This document shows positions 1 through 6,755 of a stretch of 16,682 nucleotides of DNA, in pieces (the stretch's first letter is position 1; every line of letters begins with the position of its first letter). Below the pieces are notes generated by a model. That model was not told the origin of the DNA. It saw only the letters and a list, made by a program, of their open reading frames with translations, and did no database searches. Both the position numbers and the translations under genes were made by a program. The stretch is from positions 1 through 16,682 of the forward strand of contig URAZ01000057.1 of NCBI GenBank assembly GCA_900545925.1, written 5' to 3'. Source of the DNA: an uncultured Eubacteriales bacterium (GTDB lineage: Bacteria > Bacillota > Clostridia > Oscillospirales > Oscillospiraceae).

Positions 1-21
1 CCTGCGGCGGACTGCCGCAGG
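1..21 (-). terminator. Hairpin after dnaJ, possible operon terminator cut by window edge
   Basis: Positions 1-8 (cctgcggc) and 14-21 (gccgcagg) form a perfect 8-bp stem with a 5-base loop, 26 bases beyond the dnaJ stop codon. The position suits the end of the chaperone operon. The T-run that would confirm an intrinsic terminator would lie left of position 1 and cannot be seen. Confidence 0.45.
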
Positions 22-46
22 CTCGTTGTCTCTTTTATGGATGGGT

Positions 47-1189
47 TCAGCCCTTGAGTTTATCGAAAAAACTCTTGCGCTTGGGCTGGCCGTCGTCGCC
101 GACAGAGGATTCAAGCTGCTTGAGCAGTTCCTTCTGCTCCCGCGTCAGCTTGGTCGGCGTCTCGACGACGACGGTGACAAACTGGTCGCCGCGCGTCTTG
201 TAGCCGACATAGGGGATGCCCTTGCCGCGCAGGCGGAAGGTCGTGCCGGTCTGCGTGCCCTCGGGAATCTGATAGCGCACCTTGCCGTCAAGCGTGGGTA
301 CCTCAATGGATGCGCCGAGCGCAGCCTGTGTAAAGGAGATGGGCATCTGGCACATGACGTTCGCGCCGTCGCGCGTAAAAATCGGGTGCTTGCGCACGGA
401 CACGGTCACGAGCAGATCGCCGTTCGGGCCGCCGTTTGATCCGGCATTGCCCTCGTCACGCACACGGAAGGACTGTCCATCGTCGATGCCAGCAGGAACC
501 TTGACCCGGACGGTCTTCGTGTGGCGCACCTTGCCCTTGCCGCGGCAGGCGGTGCAGGGATCGGTGATGATGGTGCCGGTGCCGCCGCACTTCGGACACG
601 GCTGATTAGACTGCATGGTCATGCCCATGAAATTCTGCTGGGTGCGCACCGTGCCGGTGCCATGGCAGTACGAGCAGGTCTGGGGGCTCGTGCCCTCCTT
701 TGCGCCGGTGCCGTGGCAGGTGCTGCAGGTTTCGATGCGGGAGAAGGTGATCTCGCGTTCACAGCCGAAAGCCGCGTCCTCAAAGCTGATCTCGATCTCG
801 CTGACGACGTTCTGGCCCTTCGCCGGGCCTCTTCTGCGGCCGGACGACGACGCTGTGCCGCCTCCGAAGAAATCGCCGAAGATATCGCCGAGATCTCCAA
901 ATCCGAACCCGCCTCCGCCAAAGCCTCCGAAGCCTGCGTTTGGGTTGAAATTCGGGTCTACGCCCGCGAAGCCGTACTGGTCATACCGGGCCTTTTTATC
1001 GGCATCGGACAGAACCTCATACGCCTCGTTGATTTCCTTGAATTTTTCCTCAGCGGTTTTATCACCGGGATTCTGATCGGGGTGGTATTTCATGGCCAGC
1101 TTGCGGTAGGCCTTTTTAATCTCGGCGTCGGACGCGTTTTTCTCAACGCCCAGCACCTCGTAATAATCTCGTTTGTTCTGATCTGCCAT
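47..1189 (-). CDS. dnaJ: Chaperone protein DnaJ (Hsp40)
   Basis: Cytoplasmic co-chaperone that delivers unfolded substrates to DnaK and stimulates its ATPase. The 380-residue protein has the full class I layout. An N-terminal J domain carries the HPD triad within KYHPDQNPG (about residues 34-42). A Gly/Phe-rich linker follows (about 85-115). The zinc-binding region has four CxxCxGxG-type repeats (CSTCHGTG, CSYCHGTG, CPKCGGTG, CTACRGKG), then comes the C-terminal substrate-binding domain. Length is normal for the family. The ATG follows a GAGGTGA ribosome binding site. It is the last gene of hrcA-grpE-dnaK-dnaJ, separated from dnaK by 74 bp that hold a strong hairpin but no evident promoter, so expression probably depends on the hrcA promoter. 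Confidence 0.98.
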   Translation of the reverse strand: MADQNKRDYYEVLGVEKNASDAEIKKAYRKLAMKYHPDQNPGDKTAEEKFKEINEAYEVLSDADKKARYDQYGFAGVDPNFNPNAGFGGFGGGGFGFGDLGDIFGDFFGGGTASSSGRRRGPAKGQNVVSEIEISFEDAAFGCEREITFSRIETCSTCHGTGAKEGTSPQTCSYCHGTGTVRTQQNFMGMTMQSNQPCPKCGGTGTIITDPCTACRGKGKVRHTKTVRVKVPAGIDDGQSFRVRDEGNAGSNGGPNGDLLVTVSVRKHPIFTRDGANVMCQMPISFTQAALGASIEVPTLDGKVRYQIPEGTQTGTTFRLRGKGIPYVGYKTRGDQFVTVVVETPTKLTREQKELLKQLESSVGDDGQPKRKSFFDKLKG

Positions 1190-1211
1190 ACTATCTCACC
1201 TCAGATTCGGT

Positions 1212-1260
1212 GAGTAACAGTCTCAGGGGCGGCTATGCCGCCCCTATCGCTGTGTTACTC
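1212..1260 (-). other. Two-tier stem-loop in the dnaK-dnaJ intergenic mRNA
   Basis: Outer arms gagtaaca (1212-1219) and tgttactc (1253-1260) enclose a perfect 9-bp inner stem, aggggcggc (1225-1233) with gccgcccct (1237-1245) and a 3-base loop. No T-run follows on the minus strand, so it does not look like a complete intrinsic terminator. It may stabilise the dnaK message, mark a processing site, or lower dnaJ expression relative to dnaK. Confidence 0.6.
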
Positions 1261-1263
1261 GAA

Positions 1264-3108
1264 TTAGTTATCCTTGACCTCTTCGTAGTCCGCATCGACG
1301 ACGCCGTCGTCATTGCCGCCTGCCTGCGGGCCAGCCTGGCTGGCATTCGGGTTGGCGTTCGGCTCACCCTGCGGGGCCGCGTTCTTGTAAAGCTTCTCGG
1401 ACACGGCGTAGAACGCCTTCTGGACTTCCTCGGTTGCAGCCTTGATGGCGGCGAGGTCGGTGCCCTTCTGGGCGGTCTTCAGCTTCTCGATGGCTTCCTT
1501 GACGGGGGCCTTCTCTGCTTCGGTGACCTTATCGCCCATTTCGTTCAGGGTCTTTTCAGACTGGTAGATAACCTGATCCGCATTGTTGCGGGTATCGACC
1601 TCGTCCTTGCGGGCCTTATCCTCCGCCGCATACTGCTCCGCTTCGCGGACAGCCTTGTCGATGTCTTCCTTCGAGAGGTTGGAAGAAGCGGTGATGGTGA
1701 TCTTCTGCTCAGCGCCGGTGCCGAGATCCTTTGCGGAGACGTTCACGATGCCGTTGGCGTCGATGTCGAACGTGACCTCGATCTGCGGAACGCCGCGGGG
1801 CGCGGGCGCGATGCCAGTCAGCTGGAACTTGCCGAGCGTCTTGTTGTCGGCTGCCATCTCACGTTCGCCCTGCAGGACATGAACCTCAACAGAGGTCTGG
1901 TTATCAGCAGCGGTGGAGAAGACCTGACTCTTCTTGGTCGGGATGGTGGTGTTGCGGTCGATCAGCTTGGTGAACACGCCGCCCATCGTCTCAATGCCAA
2001 GAGACAGCGGGGTGACGTCCAGCAGCAGCAGACCCTTGACGTCGCCGCCAAGCACGCCGCCCTGAATCGCTGCGCCGACAGCGACGCACTCGTCGGGGTT
2101 GATACCCTTGAAGCCTTCCTTACCGGTCAGCTTCTTGACCTCGTCCTGCACAGCCGGGATACGGGTCGAGCCGCCGACCAGCAGAACCTTGGAAATATCG
2201 TTGGCAGTCAAACCAGCATCGGACATCGCCTGCTTGACCGGGCCGGCAGTCGCTTCGACCAGATGAGCGGTCAGTTCGTTGAACTTTGCACGCGTCAGCG
2301 TAACGTCCAGATGCTTCGGGCCGGTTGCGTCAGCGGTGATATAAGGCAGGTTGATGTTCGTGGAGGTCACGCCGGACAGTTCGATCTTGGCCTTCTCGGC
2401 TGCTTCCTTCAGTCTCTGCATGGCAACCTTGTCGTTCGACAGATCGATGCCCTCTGCCTTCTTGAATTCGGAAACGAGGTAGTTCATGACGCACTCATCA
2501 AAGTCGTCGCCGCCGAGGTGGGTGTTGCCGTTGGTGGCCAGAACCTCGATAACGCCGTCGCCGATATCCAGAATGGAAACATCAAACGTGCCGCCGCCAA
2601 GGTCATAGACCATGACTTTCTGCTCGGCCTCCTTGTCAACGCCGTAGGCCAGAGCGGCTGCGGTCGGCTCGTTGATGATACGCTTGACGTCAAGACCTGC
2701 GATCTTGCCGGCGTCCTTGGTGGCCTGACGCTGTGCGTCGTTGAAATATGCAGGAACGGTAATGACGGCCTCAGTGACGGTGCCGCCCAGATAGGCTTCT
2801 GCATCCGCCTTCAGCTTCTGCAGGATCATCGCGGAGATCTCCTGCGGGGTGTACTTCTTACCGTCGATATCGACCTTATAATCAGAACCCATGCGGCGCT
2901 TGATGGAAGCAACAGTACGGTCGTGGTTGGTAACGGCCTGACGCTTTGCGACCTGACCGACCATTCTTTCACCGGTCTTGGAAAACGCGACAACAGACGG
3001 GGTGGTGCGGTTGCCTTCGGCGTTTGCGATCACGACGGGTTCGCCGCCTTCCATAACGGCGACGCAGCTGTTGGTAGTACCAAGGTCAATGCCAATAATC
3101 TTACTCAT
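1264..3108 (-). CDS. dnaK: Chaperone protein DnaK (Hsp70)
   Basis: ATP-dependent cytoplasmic chaperone working with DnaJ and GrpE. The 614-residue protein starts with the phosphate-binding signature GIDLGTTNSCVAV. Further actin-fold ATPase motifs are VYDLGGGTFDVSIL and LLVGGSTRIPAV. The interdomain linker region GDVKGLLLLDVTPLSLGIET follows, then the substrate-binding domain. The tail ends in the acidic motif DADYEEVKDN. The section after RRMGSDYKV passes directly into the YTPQEISAMIL motif, so the segment inserted there in Gram-negative DnaK is absent. This is the Gram-positive form. AGGAGG lies just upstream of the ATG. The grpE-dnaK gap of 73 bp contains only a weak 5-bp hairpin (3156-3169) and no convincing promoter. 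Confidence 0.99.
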   Translation of the reverse strand: MSKIIGIDLGTTNSCVAVMEGGEPVVIANAEGNRTTPSVVAFSKTGERMVGQVAKRQAVTNHDRTVASIKRRMGSDYKVDIDGKKYTPQEISAMILQKLKADAEAYLGGTVTEAVITVPAYFNDAQRQATKDAGKIAGLDVKRIINEPTAAALAYGVDKEAEQKVMVYDLGGGTFDVSILDIGDGVIEVLATNGNTHLGGDDFDECVMNYLVSEFKKAEGIDLSNDKVAMQRLKEAAEKAKIELSGVTSTNINLPYITADATGPKHLDVTLTRAKFNELTAHLVEATAGPVKQAMSDAGLTANDISKVLLVGGSTRIPAVQDEVKKLTGKEGFKGINPDECVAVGAAIQGGVLGGDVKGLLLLDVTPLSLGIETMGGVFTKLIDRNTTIPTKKSQVFSTAADNQTSVEVHVLQGEREMAADNKTLGKFQLTGIAPAPRGVPQIEVTFDIDANGIVNVSAKDLGTGAEQKITITASSNLSKEDIDKAVREAEQYAAEDKARKDEVDTRNNADQVIYQSEKTLNEMGDKVTEAEKAPVKEAIEKLKTAQKGTDLAAIKAATEEVQKAFYAVSEKLYKNAAPQGEPNANPNASQAGPQAGGNDDGVVDADYEEVKDN

Positions 3109-3181
3109 AATAATTTCCTCCTATATGAATTCCTGTATTTACAAATTTATATGCTGCCGGATCCCCGGCGTAGGGTGCTTT

Positions 3182-3775
3182 TTAATTTGCGACCTTTACC
3201 ATTGCGAATCGAACGACTTTATCGCCGACCTTGAAGCCTTTCTGGAAGACCTCTGCAATGACGTTTTCGCCAAGTGCTTCGTCTTCGACGTGCATGACCG
3301 CGTTATGAAGCTGCGGGTCAAAGGCCTCGCCTGCCGCGCCGAAGCTTACGACACCCAGCTTTTCCATGACGGAAACAAGCTGGTTCATCGTCATCTCGAC
3401 GCCCTTTTTGAACGCGGCGTCCTGCGTCTCCTGCGCCAGCGCCCGCTCGAGATTGTCATACACGGGAAGGAATTTTTCGACCGTCTCCGAGCGGATGTCG
3501 GTGTAGAGGCTTTCCTTTTCCTTCTGGCTGCGCTTGCGGTAGTTGTCGTATTCGGCGGCCAGCCGCAGATAGCTGTCATGCTCCTGCGCCAGCGCCTGCT
3601 GCGCCTTTTCAAACTCGCTTGCCTCCTGCTGCTTGGCTTCCTCGGGCTTTTTGTCCTCGGACTGCTTCGCGGCCTCGGCTTCGGTCTGCTGCGCAGTTTC
3701 TTCTGTCTGCTCGGCTGCGGAAGCGGTCTGTGCCTTTTCCTCCGAAGCCGGATTGCTGTTTGTTTTCTTACTCAT
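3182..3775 (-). CDS. grpE: Nucleotide exchange factor GrpE
   Basis: Cytoplasmic co-chaperone that releases ADP from DnaK. The 197-residue protein has a low-complexity, Glu/Gln/Ala-rich N-terminus (about 1-55). A long helical section follows, with the family motif LRLAAEYDNYRKRSQKEKE (about 71-89). The C-terminal beta domain contains GEAFDPQLHNAVMHVE and ends GFKVGDKVVRFAMVKVAN. The gene begins 2 bp after the hrcA stop codon, and its GGAGG ribosome binding site lies inside the 3' end of hrcA, which suggests translational coupling. The acidic N-terminal tail is poorly conserved across the family and is not a useful functional marker. Confidence 0.98.
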   Translation of the reverse strand: MSKKTNSNPASEEKAQTASAAEQTEETAQQTEAEAAKQSEDKKPEEAKQQEASEFEKAQQALAQEHDSYLRLAAEYDNYRKRSQKEKESLYTDIRSETVEKFLPVYDNLERALAQETQDAAFKKGVEMTMNQLVSVMEKLGVVSFGAAGEAFDPQLHNAVMHVEDEALGENVIAEVFQKGFKVGDKVVRFAMVKVAN

Positions 3776-3777
3776 AT

Positions 3778-4851
3778 CTATGCCTCCGGGTCATTGTGCT
3801 TGTTTTCCGGCCCTTCGATCGCCGGGGTCTGGCTTTTCTGGAACATCCGGCTCAGGTTCTCGGCGAAGTAACTCAGCCGGGCGGTGATCTGCGCGTAATC
3901 CATTCGCGTCGGGCCGACCACACCGATCAGGCCCTGCATGCCGTCGCCGATATCGAACTTCGTCATGACAACGCTCGTGTCGCGCAGTTCCTTCGACACG
4001 TTTTCCGGGCCGACCAAGATCTGCGTCCGGCTGTCCGGGGAAAGCGCGGCAGGAAGATTGGAAACCACATCCTCGTCAAGTGCGGAGAGCATTTTCTGCG
4101 CCTTGTCAATGTCGTGGTACTCCGGCTGGCCGAGAAGCTTTGCCTGCCCGGTCATGTAGACCTCGCTGCGCTCCTGGTGCAGAAGCGATGTGACGAAATC
4201 CATGATGACGGGCACAAGGCTCGACGCATTTCCGGCGCTTCTGGTCACGCGGGACAGCAGTTCGGGCGTCAGCTGCTCGGCAGTCAGTTCCGTGACGCTT
4301 GCATTCAAGACCGCGCCGAGAAGTTTCAGGTCTGCCTCTGTCAACTCGACCGGAAGACGAATGAGTTTATTCTTGACGGAACTGTCGCTCAGCATCACGA
4401 CCAGAATAAAACTGCCGCTCTCCGCAAGAATCAGGTCGAACCGCTTGACCGTCAGCCCGGCGGAACGCGCCGCCATAGCATAGGCAGGCAGATTCGTCAT
4501 CTGTGAAACCAGCTTGCCAACCTGCGAGACGACCTTATCAACCTCCTGCATTTTGAGTTCCATCGCCTGATTGATCGATTTCGTCTCATCGGTTGACAGA
4601 CGGTAGTCCTGCATCAGTTCATCGACGTACAGCCGGTATCCGGCGGGCGACGGGATGCGTCCGGCGGAGGTATGCGGCTGCTCAAGATACCCAAGCGTCG
4701 TCAACTCCGCCATCTCATTGCGAATGGTCGCGGAGGAAAAATCCATGTCTGGCATCTGCGCAATGGTCTTGGATGCCACCGGCTCCGCCGTGCGGATATA
4801 AAGATCTACGATCGCACGCAGGATCTTCTTTTTCCGGTCTGAAAGTTCCAT
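3778..4851 (-). CDS. hrcA: Heat-inducible transcription repressor HrcA
   Basis: Repressor that binds CIRCE operators and switches off class I heat-shock genes; in the family its activity depends on the GroE chaperonin. The 357-residue protein has an N-terminal winged-helix domain (ELSDRKKKILRAIVDLYI, then SKTIAQ and SSATIRNEMAELTTLGYLEQPHTSAGRIPSPAGYRLYV, roughly residues 2-75). A GAF-like and dimerisation region follows, ending with IGVVGPTRMDYAQITARLSYFAENLSRMF. It is slightly longer than typical because of a short polar tail (PAIEGPENKHNDPEA). The ATG has AGGAGG at 4860-4865. As first gene behind a perfect CIRCE element it should repress itself along with grpE, dnaK and dnaJ. Confidence 0.98.
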   Translation of the reverse strand: MELSDRKKKILRAIVDLYIRTAEPVASKTIAQMPDMDFSSATIRNEMAELTTLGYLEQPHTSAGRIPSPAGYRLYVDELMQDYRLSTDETKSINQAMELKMQEVDKVVSQVGKLVSQMTNLPAYAMAARSAGLTVKRFDLILAESGSFILVVMLSDSSVKNKLIRLPVELTEADLKLLGAVLNASVTELTAEQLTPELLSRVTRSAGNASSLVPVIMDFVTSLLHQERSEVYMTGQAKLLGQPEYHDIDKAQKMLSALDEDVVSNLPAALSPDSRTQILVGPENVSKELRDTSVVMTKFDIGDGMQGLIGVVGPTRMDYAQITARLSYFAENLSRMFQKSQTPAIEGPENKHNDPEA

Positions 4852-4873
4852 GGCCCGTTCCTCCTTTTTTGTC

Positions 4874-4900
4874 TTAGCACTCTTTATCCCCGAGTGCTAA
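4874..4900 (-). promoter_or_regulatory. CIRCE operator (HrcA binding site)
   Basis: Perfect match to the classical element: TTAGCACTC (4874-4882), 9-base spacer, GAGTGCTAA (4892-4900). It lies 22 bp before the hrcA start and overlaps the expected transcription start of the promoter at 4905-4933, so bound HrcA would block initiation. It would also be in the 5' leader of the mRNA. Confidence 0.97.
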
Positions 4901-4904
4901 ACGC

Positions 4905-4933
4905 AGTGTACCACCGCCTGCCAGCGTTGTCAA
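4905..4933 (-). promoter_or_regulatory. Sigma-A-type promoter of the hrcA operon
   Basis: On the minus strand a perfect -35 TTGACA (4933-4928) is followed by a 17-bp spacer and TACACT (4910-4905) as -10. Initiation is expected near 4898, inside the CIRCE palindrome, which is the usual arrangement for HrcA-regulated genes. Confidence 0.88.
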
Positions 4934-5010
4934 TACCTACAGACTTAAATTATTTGTGAACAATTCATATCTTATGTATGAATGCCCCGGCAGCCCCTTT
5001 GCAGGCAGAG

Positions 5011-5043
5011 AAAGCCCCGGAGGGACGCACCCTCCGGGGTTTT
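5011..5043 (-). terminator. Intrinsic terminator after the zinc-ribbon membrane gene
   Basis: A perfect 10-bp GC-rich stem, ccccggaggg (5015-5024) with ccctccgggg (5030-5039), has a 5-base loop. It is flanked by aaa on the left and tttt on the right, so it can act in both directions, although the minus-strand T-run is short. It separates the gene ending at 5100 from the hrcA promoter. Confidence 0.75.
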
Positions 5044-5099
5044 GCAGGTATTCGATTCGCGCAATCCGCCTGAGCGCGATTCATAAAGGCTGCTGCAAT

Positions 5100-5720
5100 T
5101 TACCGCAGCAATCTCCAGCTGCCGCGCAGGAGCAGCCATGCGGTAAATGGGCCGAGCAAATAGATAAGCGCAGTCAGGCCGCCGCCCAAAATTAGCTGCA
5201 AGACACTCAGCAGCACAGCCGCAACGGTCAGAATATAAAACGCCAGCTTCCGCTTCGACGCGAGGAACCAGACCACGCAGCCGAACTGCACGGCAACCAG
5301 CACGCCGACCACGATTAAACGGATCGGTTCGGCCTCAATGATCGACAGCAGCTGTCTCAGGTACTCTTCCATATAGGCCATTTCTTCAAACTGCCCCAGG
5401 ATCTCAAAATAGAAGTCCCGGAACCGGTAGACCAGCAGTGTGACAGCGAAACTCAACAGTATATTGCCCAGATAGATCGCGCACAGGACCAGCCAGAACG
5501 TCACATAGCCGCTGAATTTCAGCTTGCCGTCCTCCTGCTGCCAGACAGCGCCGCGCGGCTGCGGCTGGGTATCGAAGGCTGTCTCCCGCGGAAATGGATC
5601 TGCTTCCTGCTCCGGCTGCGCAGACTCCGGCCTTCCGTAACGCTTGACCAGCGCACCGCAGTCCGGGCAGATCAGGACGTTGTCGTCCACTTCCTTCCCG
5701 CAATTATAGCATTTCTGCAC
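5100..5720 (-). CDS. Zinc-ribbon membrane protein of unknown function
   Basis: The 206-residue protein begins with a zinc ribbon: CYNC at residues 4-7 and CPDC at 18-21. A polar Pro/Gln/Glu-rich linker follows (about 30-68). Four likely membrane segments come next, at about 72-97, 134-153, 158-177 and 180-198. The same frame extends to an ATG at 5741, but I place the start at the GTG at 5720. An AGGAGG ribosome binding site (5730-5735) lies 9 bp before that GTG and inside the longer version, and the promoter at 5751-5779 would start RNA only a few bases before the upstream ATG. Zinc ribbons joined to membrane helices are common in Firmicutes, usually without known function. It stands alone between its own promoter and terminator. 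Confidence 0.85.
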   Translation of the reverse strand: MQKCYNCGKEVDDNVLICPDCGALVKRYGRPESAQPEQEADPFPRETAFDTQPQPRGAVWQQEDGKLKFSGYVTFWLVLCAIYLGNILLSFAVTLLVYRFRDFYFEILGQFEEMAYMEEYLRQLLSIIEAEPIRLIVVGVLVAVQFGCVVWFLASKRKLAFYILTVAAVLLSVLQLILGGGLTALIYLLGPFTAWLLLRGSWRLLR

Positions 5721-5750
5721 GGTATCATTCCTCCTGTGCATGTTTTCTTT

Positions 5751-5779
5751 ATTCTAGCGTGAACGAAAGCGAAAGTCAA
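5751..5779 (-). promoter_or_regulatory. Sigma-A-type promoter of the zinc-ribbon membrane gene
   Basis: On the minus strand, TTGACT (5779-5774) is followed by a 17-bp spacer and TAGAAT (5756-5751). Each hexamer matches consensus at five of six positions. Predicted initiation is near 5744, which favours the GTG start at 5720. Confidence 0.82.
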
Positions 5780-5829
5780 TGCAGCGGCATGCAGAGCATT
5801 TTATGCAATGTTTTCAGCACGATTTTGCA

Positions 5830-5858
5830 TTTACTTCTTTCCGTGTAAGGCATATAAT
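5830..5858 (+). promoter_or_regulatory. Sigma-A-type promoter of the epimerase-symporter operon
   Basis: TTTACT (5830-5835), 17-bp spacer, perfect TATAAT (5853-5858). A 6-bp inverted repeat, atgcaa (5803-5808) with ttgcat (5825-5830), touches the -35 box and could be an operator, but it is short. Confidence 0.8.
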
Positions 5859-5888
5859 ACCAACAGAAAGACAACGGGAGGGACGCAG

Positions 5889-6755
5889 GTGCGATTTACC
5901 AAGATGAACGGTGCGGGCAACGACTTTATCCTGCTTGACGCCATTGCGGAGCCGTTTGACGAAAGCGCCGCGTCCGCTCTGGCTCGTTCGCTGTGTGACC
6001 GGCGGCGGTCGATCGGCGCAGACGGCCTGATGCTCGTGACACGGGCGGAGGGCGATGCGGACTACCGCATGCGGTTTTACAATTCCGACGGCTCGCCCGG
6101 CGAAATGTGCGGCAACGGCGCGCGGTGCATCTGCCGGTACGGCTATGCACGCGGCTACGCAGGCCCCATACAGCGCGTAGAAACGACCGCAGGACTCGTG
6201 ACCGGCTGGCGCATCACAGAGGATCAATACCGCATCCGGCTCAACACGCCGTCCGTTGTGGAACTGGAAAAACAGCTGACTGTAGACGGCAGGACATATC
6301 GGTGCAGCTACGTTGAACTTGGAAGCCCCGGCATCCCGCATCTGGCGTTGGAAATGCCCGCTCTGGCTGAGCAGGACGAGGACGCACTTCGGCGGCTCGG
6401 TCGGACACTCCGGAATCATCCGGCGCTGCCAAAGGGCGCGAACATCAACTTCTACGAGTTGACCGGCCCGGATGAACTTCTGGAAAAGACGTATGAGCGC
6501 GGCGTAGAGGACTTTACGCTCGCCTGCGGCACGGGCACAGGTTCGGTCGCAGCGGCGCTGACGCTTCTGGGGCGAGTCAGCGGCAAAAACGTCCGCGTCC
6601 GCATGGACGGCGGCGAACTGACAGTTGATGCGGAGGAGAAAAACGGAGCAATCGAAAACCTGTATCTGGCCGGCCCGGCAGCAATGGTCTGCGCGGGCGA
6701 GATTCTGGACGAGGCAATTTTGAAGCTTGTGAAAAGGCAGGAGGAAACAGTATGA
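5889..6755 (+). CDS. dapF: Diaminopimelate epimerase family protein
   Basis: Cofactor-independent two-cysteine racemase/epimerase. Canonical DapF converts LL- to meso-diaminopimelate for lysine and peptidoglycan synthesis. From the GTG start the protein has 288 residues, normal for the family. It opens with TKMNGAGNDFILLD. One catalytic cysteine is Cys74 in EMCGNGARC and the other is Cys213 in LACGTGTGSVAAA. The substrate-contacting ER pair of canonical DapF is kept (YERG, about 202-205), but the usual GET before LAC/QAC reads DFT. The frame is open back to 5808, yet GGGAGG at 5877-5882 and the TATAAT at 5853-5858 select the GTG at 5889. Its stop overlaps the next gene as ATGA. DapF is the best name; a DapF-like racemase acting on another amino acid is possible given the partner. 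Confidence 0.88.
   Translation: MRFTKMNGAGNDFILLDAIAEPFDESAASALARSLCDRRRSIGADGLMLVTRAEGDADYRMRFYNSDGSPGEMCGNGARCICRYGYARGYAGPIQRVETTAGLVTGWRITEDQYRIRLNTPSVVELEKQLTVDGRTYRCSYVELGSPGIPHLALEMPALAEQDEDALRRLGRTLRNHPALPKGANINFYELTGPDELLEKTYERGVEDFTLACGTGTGSVAAALTLLGRVSGKNVRVRMDGGELTVDAEEKNGAIENLYLAGPAAMVCAGEILDEAILKLVKRQEETV

Noticed and set aside
3141..3180. Possible second promoter directly before dnaK (TATAAA on the minus strand at 3151-3146)
   Set aside because: No -35 of any quality lies at a proper distance, and the AT-rich gap explains the match.
1210..3234. Long plus-strand open frame (674 codons) opposite dnaK
   Set aside because: It is antisense to a complete, unmistakable dnaK and reflects the strong third-position bias of that gene; no ribosome binding site and no recognisable domain.
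4963..4983. attcata/tatgaat inverted repeat upstream of the hrcA promoter
   Set aside because: Seven AT-rich base pairs in a short AT-rich spacer are expected by chance; no gene start nearby would be controlled from it.
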